A stretch of DNA of 64,000 nt, from assembly GCA_963806635.1 (NCBI GenBank), contig CAWDZA010000015.1:310001-374000 (forward strand), read 5' to 3'. Of this stretch, positions 63,145-64,000 are shown one piece after another. Positions within the stretch are counted from its first letter, which is position 1, and every line of letters starts with the position of its first letter. This DNA is from CAVVEQ01 sp963806635 (lineage in GTDB: Bacteria > Chloroflexota > Anaerolineae > Anaerolineales > Anaerolineaceae). The translations under genes were made by a program, and so were the position numbers. The notes beneath the pieces are model-generated. The model worked only from the letters and a program-made list of their open reading frames with translations, made no database searches and was not told the DNA's origin.

Positions 63145-64000
63145 TGTTTGGATAAATCCTGGGTGGCAACTTTCTGGCGGAAATCTTCGGTCGGGATATC
63201 CATCAAAACCACCACCTCGCGGACGATATCGCGAAAAAGCGGTGCTGCCACAACGGAGCCCCAAATGGAGGACTTGGGCTGCTCGAGCCAGACATAGACG
63301 ATGAATTTGGGATCCTCTGCCGGCCCCCATCCGATGAAAGAGGCATTTGTGCGCCCCATGGTGTAACCATAGGGGGTTGGGATTTCCGCGGTGCCGGTTT
63401 TGCCTGCCAGGCGGTAGCCATCCACAAGGGCTTTGGAGGATTCGACCTCCAGTGATGTGGCCAGCAATTCTGTTATCGTCGCGGCGGATTTTCCGGATAT
63501 GGGGCTGCCAACCACCTGGGAATTGACGTTGTATTGAACCCCATCCCGTACGATGGAACGAACGATGTGTGGCGCCATCATCTTGCCATCATTGGCCAGC
63601 GCAGAGGCTGCCATGAGGAACTGAACCGGCGCGACAGCCACACCCTGCCCAAAGGATTGGGTGGCCATGGTGGATTTAGACCAGCCTGGATCACCCTGCC
63701 CGCGGAAGGGCAGGTAGGCTTCTCCCGCCAGGTCGATATTGGAGGGACTGCCTATGTGAAACGCGGCCATGTATTCATCAAATGTCTTTGGCCCTAACTG
63801 GAGTGCGATCCAGGCCAGGCAGACATTCAGGGAATGCTGCATGCAGCCGATCATATCCACCGGACCGTAAGCCTGATCGTCCCAGTTATATATTTCGTAT
63901 CCATCCACATTCAGTACACCGGTATCCAGGAACGGCGTTTCTGGCGTGACAATTCCCTTATCGATGGCGGAGGCCATGGTGAGGATCTTGAAAATCGAGC
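63141..64000 (-). CDS. ftsI: septal class B penicillin-binding protein FtsI, 5' part cut off
   Basis: The last 286 residues of a transpeptidase, cut by the right edge. All three active-site motifs are visible: S-x-x-K as SIFK right at the edge (codons within 63987-63998), S-x-N as HSLNVC, and K-T-G as LAGKTGTAE. FHIGSPSNIDLAGEAY and MATQSFGQGVAVAPVQFLMAASA are typical. Cross-links septal peptidoglycan together with FtsW. No PASTA domain follows the transpeptidase domain. Confidence 0.93.
   Translation of the reverse strand, partial: SIFKILTMASAIDKGIVTPETPFLDTGVLNVDGYEIYNWDDQAYGPVDMIGCMQHSLNVCLAWIALQLGPKTFDEYMAAFHIGSPSNIDLAGEAYLPFRGQGDPGWSKSTMATQSFGQGVAVAPVQFLMAASALANDGKMMAPHIVRSIVRDGVQYNVNSQVVGSPISGKSAATITELLATSLEVESSKALVDGYRLAGKTGTAEIPTPYGYTMGRTNASFIGWGPAEDPKFIVYVWLEQPKSSIWGSVVAAPLFRDIVREVVVLMDIPTEDFRQKVATQDLSKQ

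Noticed and set aside
61720..63330. Longer murF start at 63330
   Set aside because: The added residues overlie the end of ftsI in another frame; ATG at 63144 gives the usual four-base overlap.
1..64000. tRNA, rRNA genes, CRISPR arrays and insertion sequences
   Set aside because: Reading both strands I saw no cloverleaf-like T-loop context, no rRNA segments, no regular spaced repeats and no transposase.

Overview
The window looks like a chromosomal segment of a member of the Chloroflexota, most likely an Anaerolineae-type bacterium. Evidence is inferential: an archaeal/eukaryal-type prolyl-tRNA synthetase, an EF-G-like paralogue, a DHH-CBS-polyA-polymerase CCA-type enzyme, a Thr/Pro-rich lipoprotein with an NBR1-type Ig domain, a fused alcohol dehydrogenase/Gfo-Idh-MocA oxidoreductase, and a single-membrane style division and wall cluster. 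No rRNA, tRNA or CRISPR array was recognised. Base composition is moderately GC-rich, except for an AT-rich patch at about 0.35-2.7 kb.

Layout. 0-0.3 kb: C-terminus of a MurE-type ligase, cut by the window edge. 0.35-2.6 kb: AT-rich island with a broken HhH-GPD DNA glycosylase-like gene and a broken CoiA-like gene. 2.7-4.3 kb: DoxX-like protein, flavodoxin, DUF1697. 4.4-7.1 kb: rpsO-pnp operon (minus strand), pnp riddled with frameshifts. 7.2-17.1 kb: HEAT-like protein, proS, LOG-family protein, GT87-like membrane mannosyltransferase, EF-G-like GTPase, GNAT, CCA-type enzyme. 17.2-19.2 kb (plus): MoeZ-like E1/rhodanese and PIG-L deacetylase. 19.3-24.3 kb (minus): thioredoxin-DUF2892 fusion, DUF2892, CHAD protein, two TMPK-fold kinases, PhoU, PstB. 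24.4-29.8 kb: exopolysaccharide-type operon (oxidoreductase, heparinase II/III-like, GT4). 29.9-34.0 kb: C45-type amidohydrolase; ECF sigma, anti-sigma and membrane/bactofilin-like operon; deoxynucleoside kinase. 34.1-37.4 kb: flippase-like membrane protein, small exported proteins, GH25 lysozyme. 37.4-44.3 kb: xanthine-dehydrogenase-type molybdenum hydroxylase operon, cyclase-family hydrolase, GNAT-like protein and a convergent DUF2877/AllH protein. 44.3-49.1 kb: Ig-domain lipoprotein, GH127, Fpg/Nei, GNAT. 49.3-64.0 kb (minus): compact dcw cluster ftsI-murF-mraY-murD-ftsW-murG-CvpA-like-murC-small ORF-murB-ddl-ftsQ-ftsA-ftsZ, with ftsI cut by the right edge.

How the genes work together. The right quarter encodes the peptidoglycan precursor pathway and septal machinery, translationally coupled by short overlaps. 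murE is missing from its usual place between ftsI and murF, while a MurE-type fragment sits alone at the left edge. The CHAD, kinase pair, PhoU and PstB block suggests phosphate/polyphosphate handling. The molybdenum hydroxylase, cyclase and DUF2877 block suggests breakdown of an N-heterocycle such as a purine.

Sequence quality. By joining frames I find about 16 single-base frameshifts in the first 6.6 kb, one each near 9457, 14620 and 27220, and none seen to the right. Most broken genes at the left are therefore more likely assembly/sequencing errors than true pseudogenes, but the sequence alone cannot settle this.
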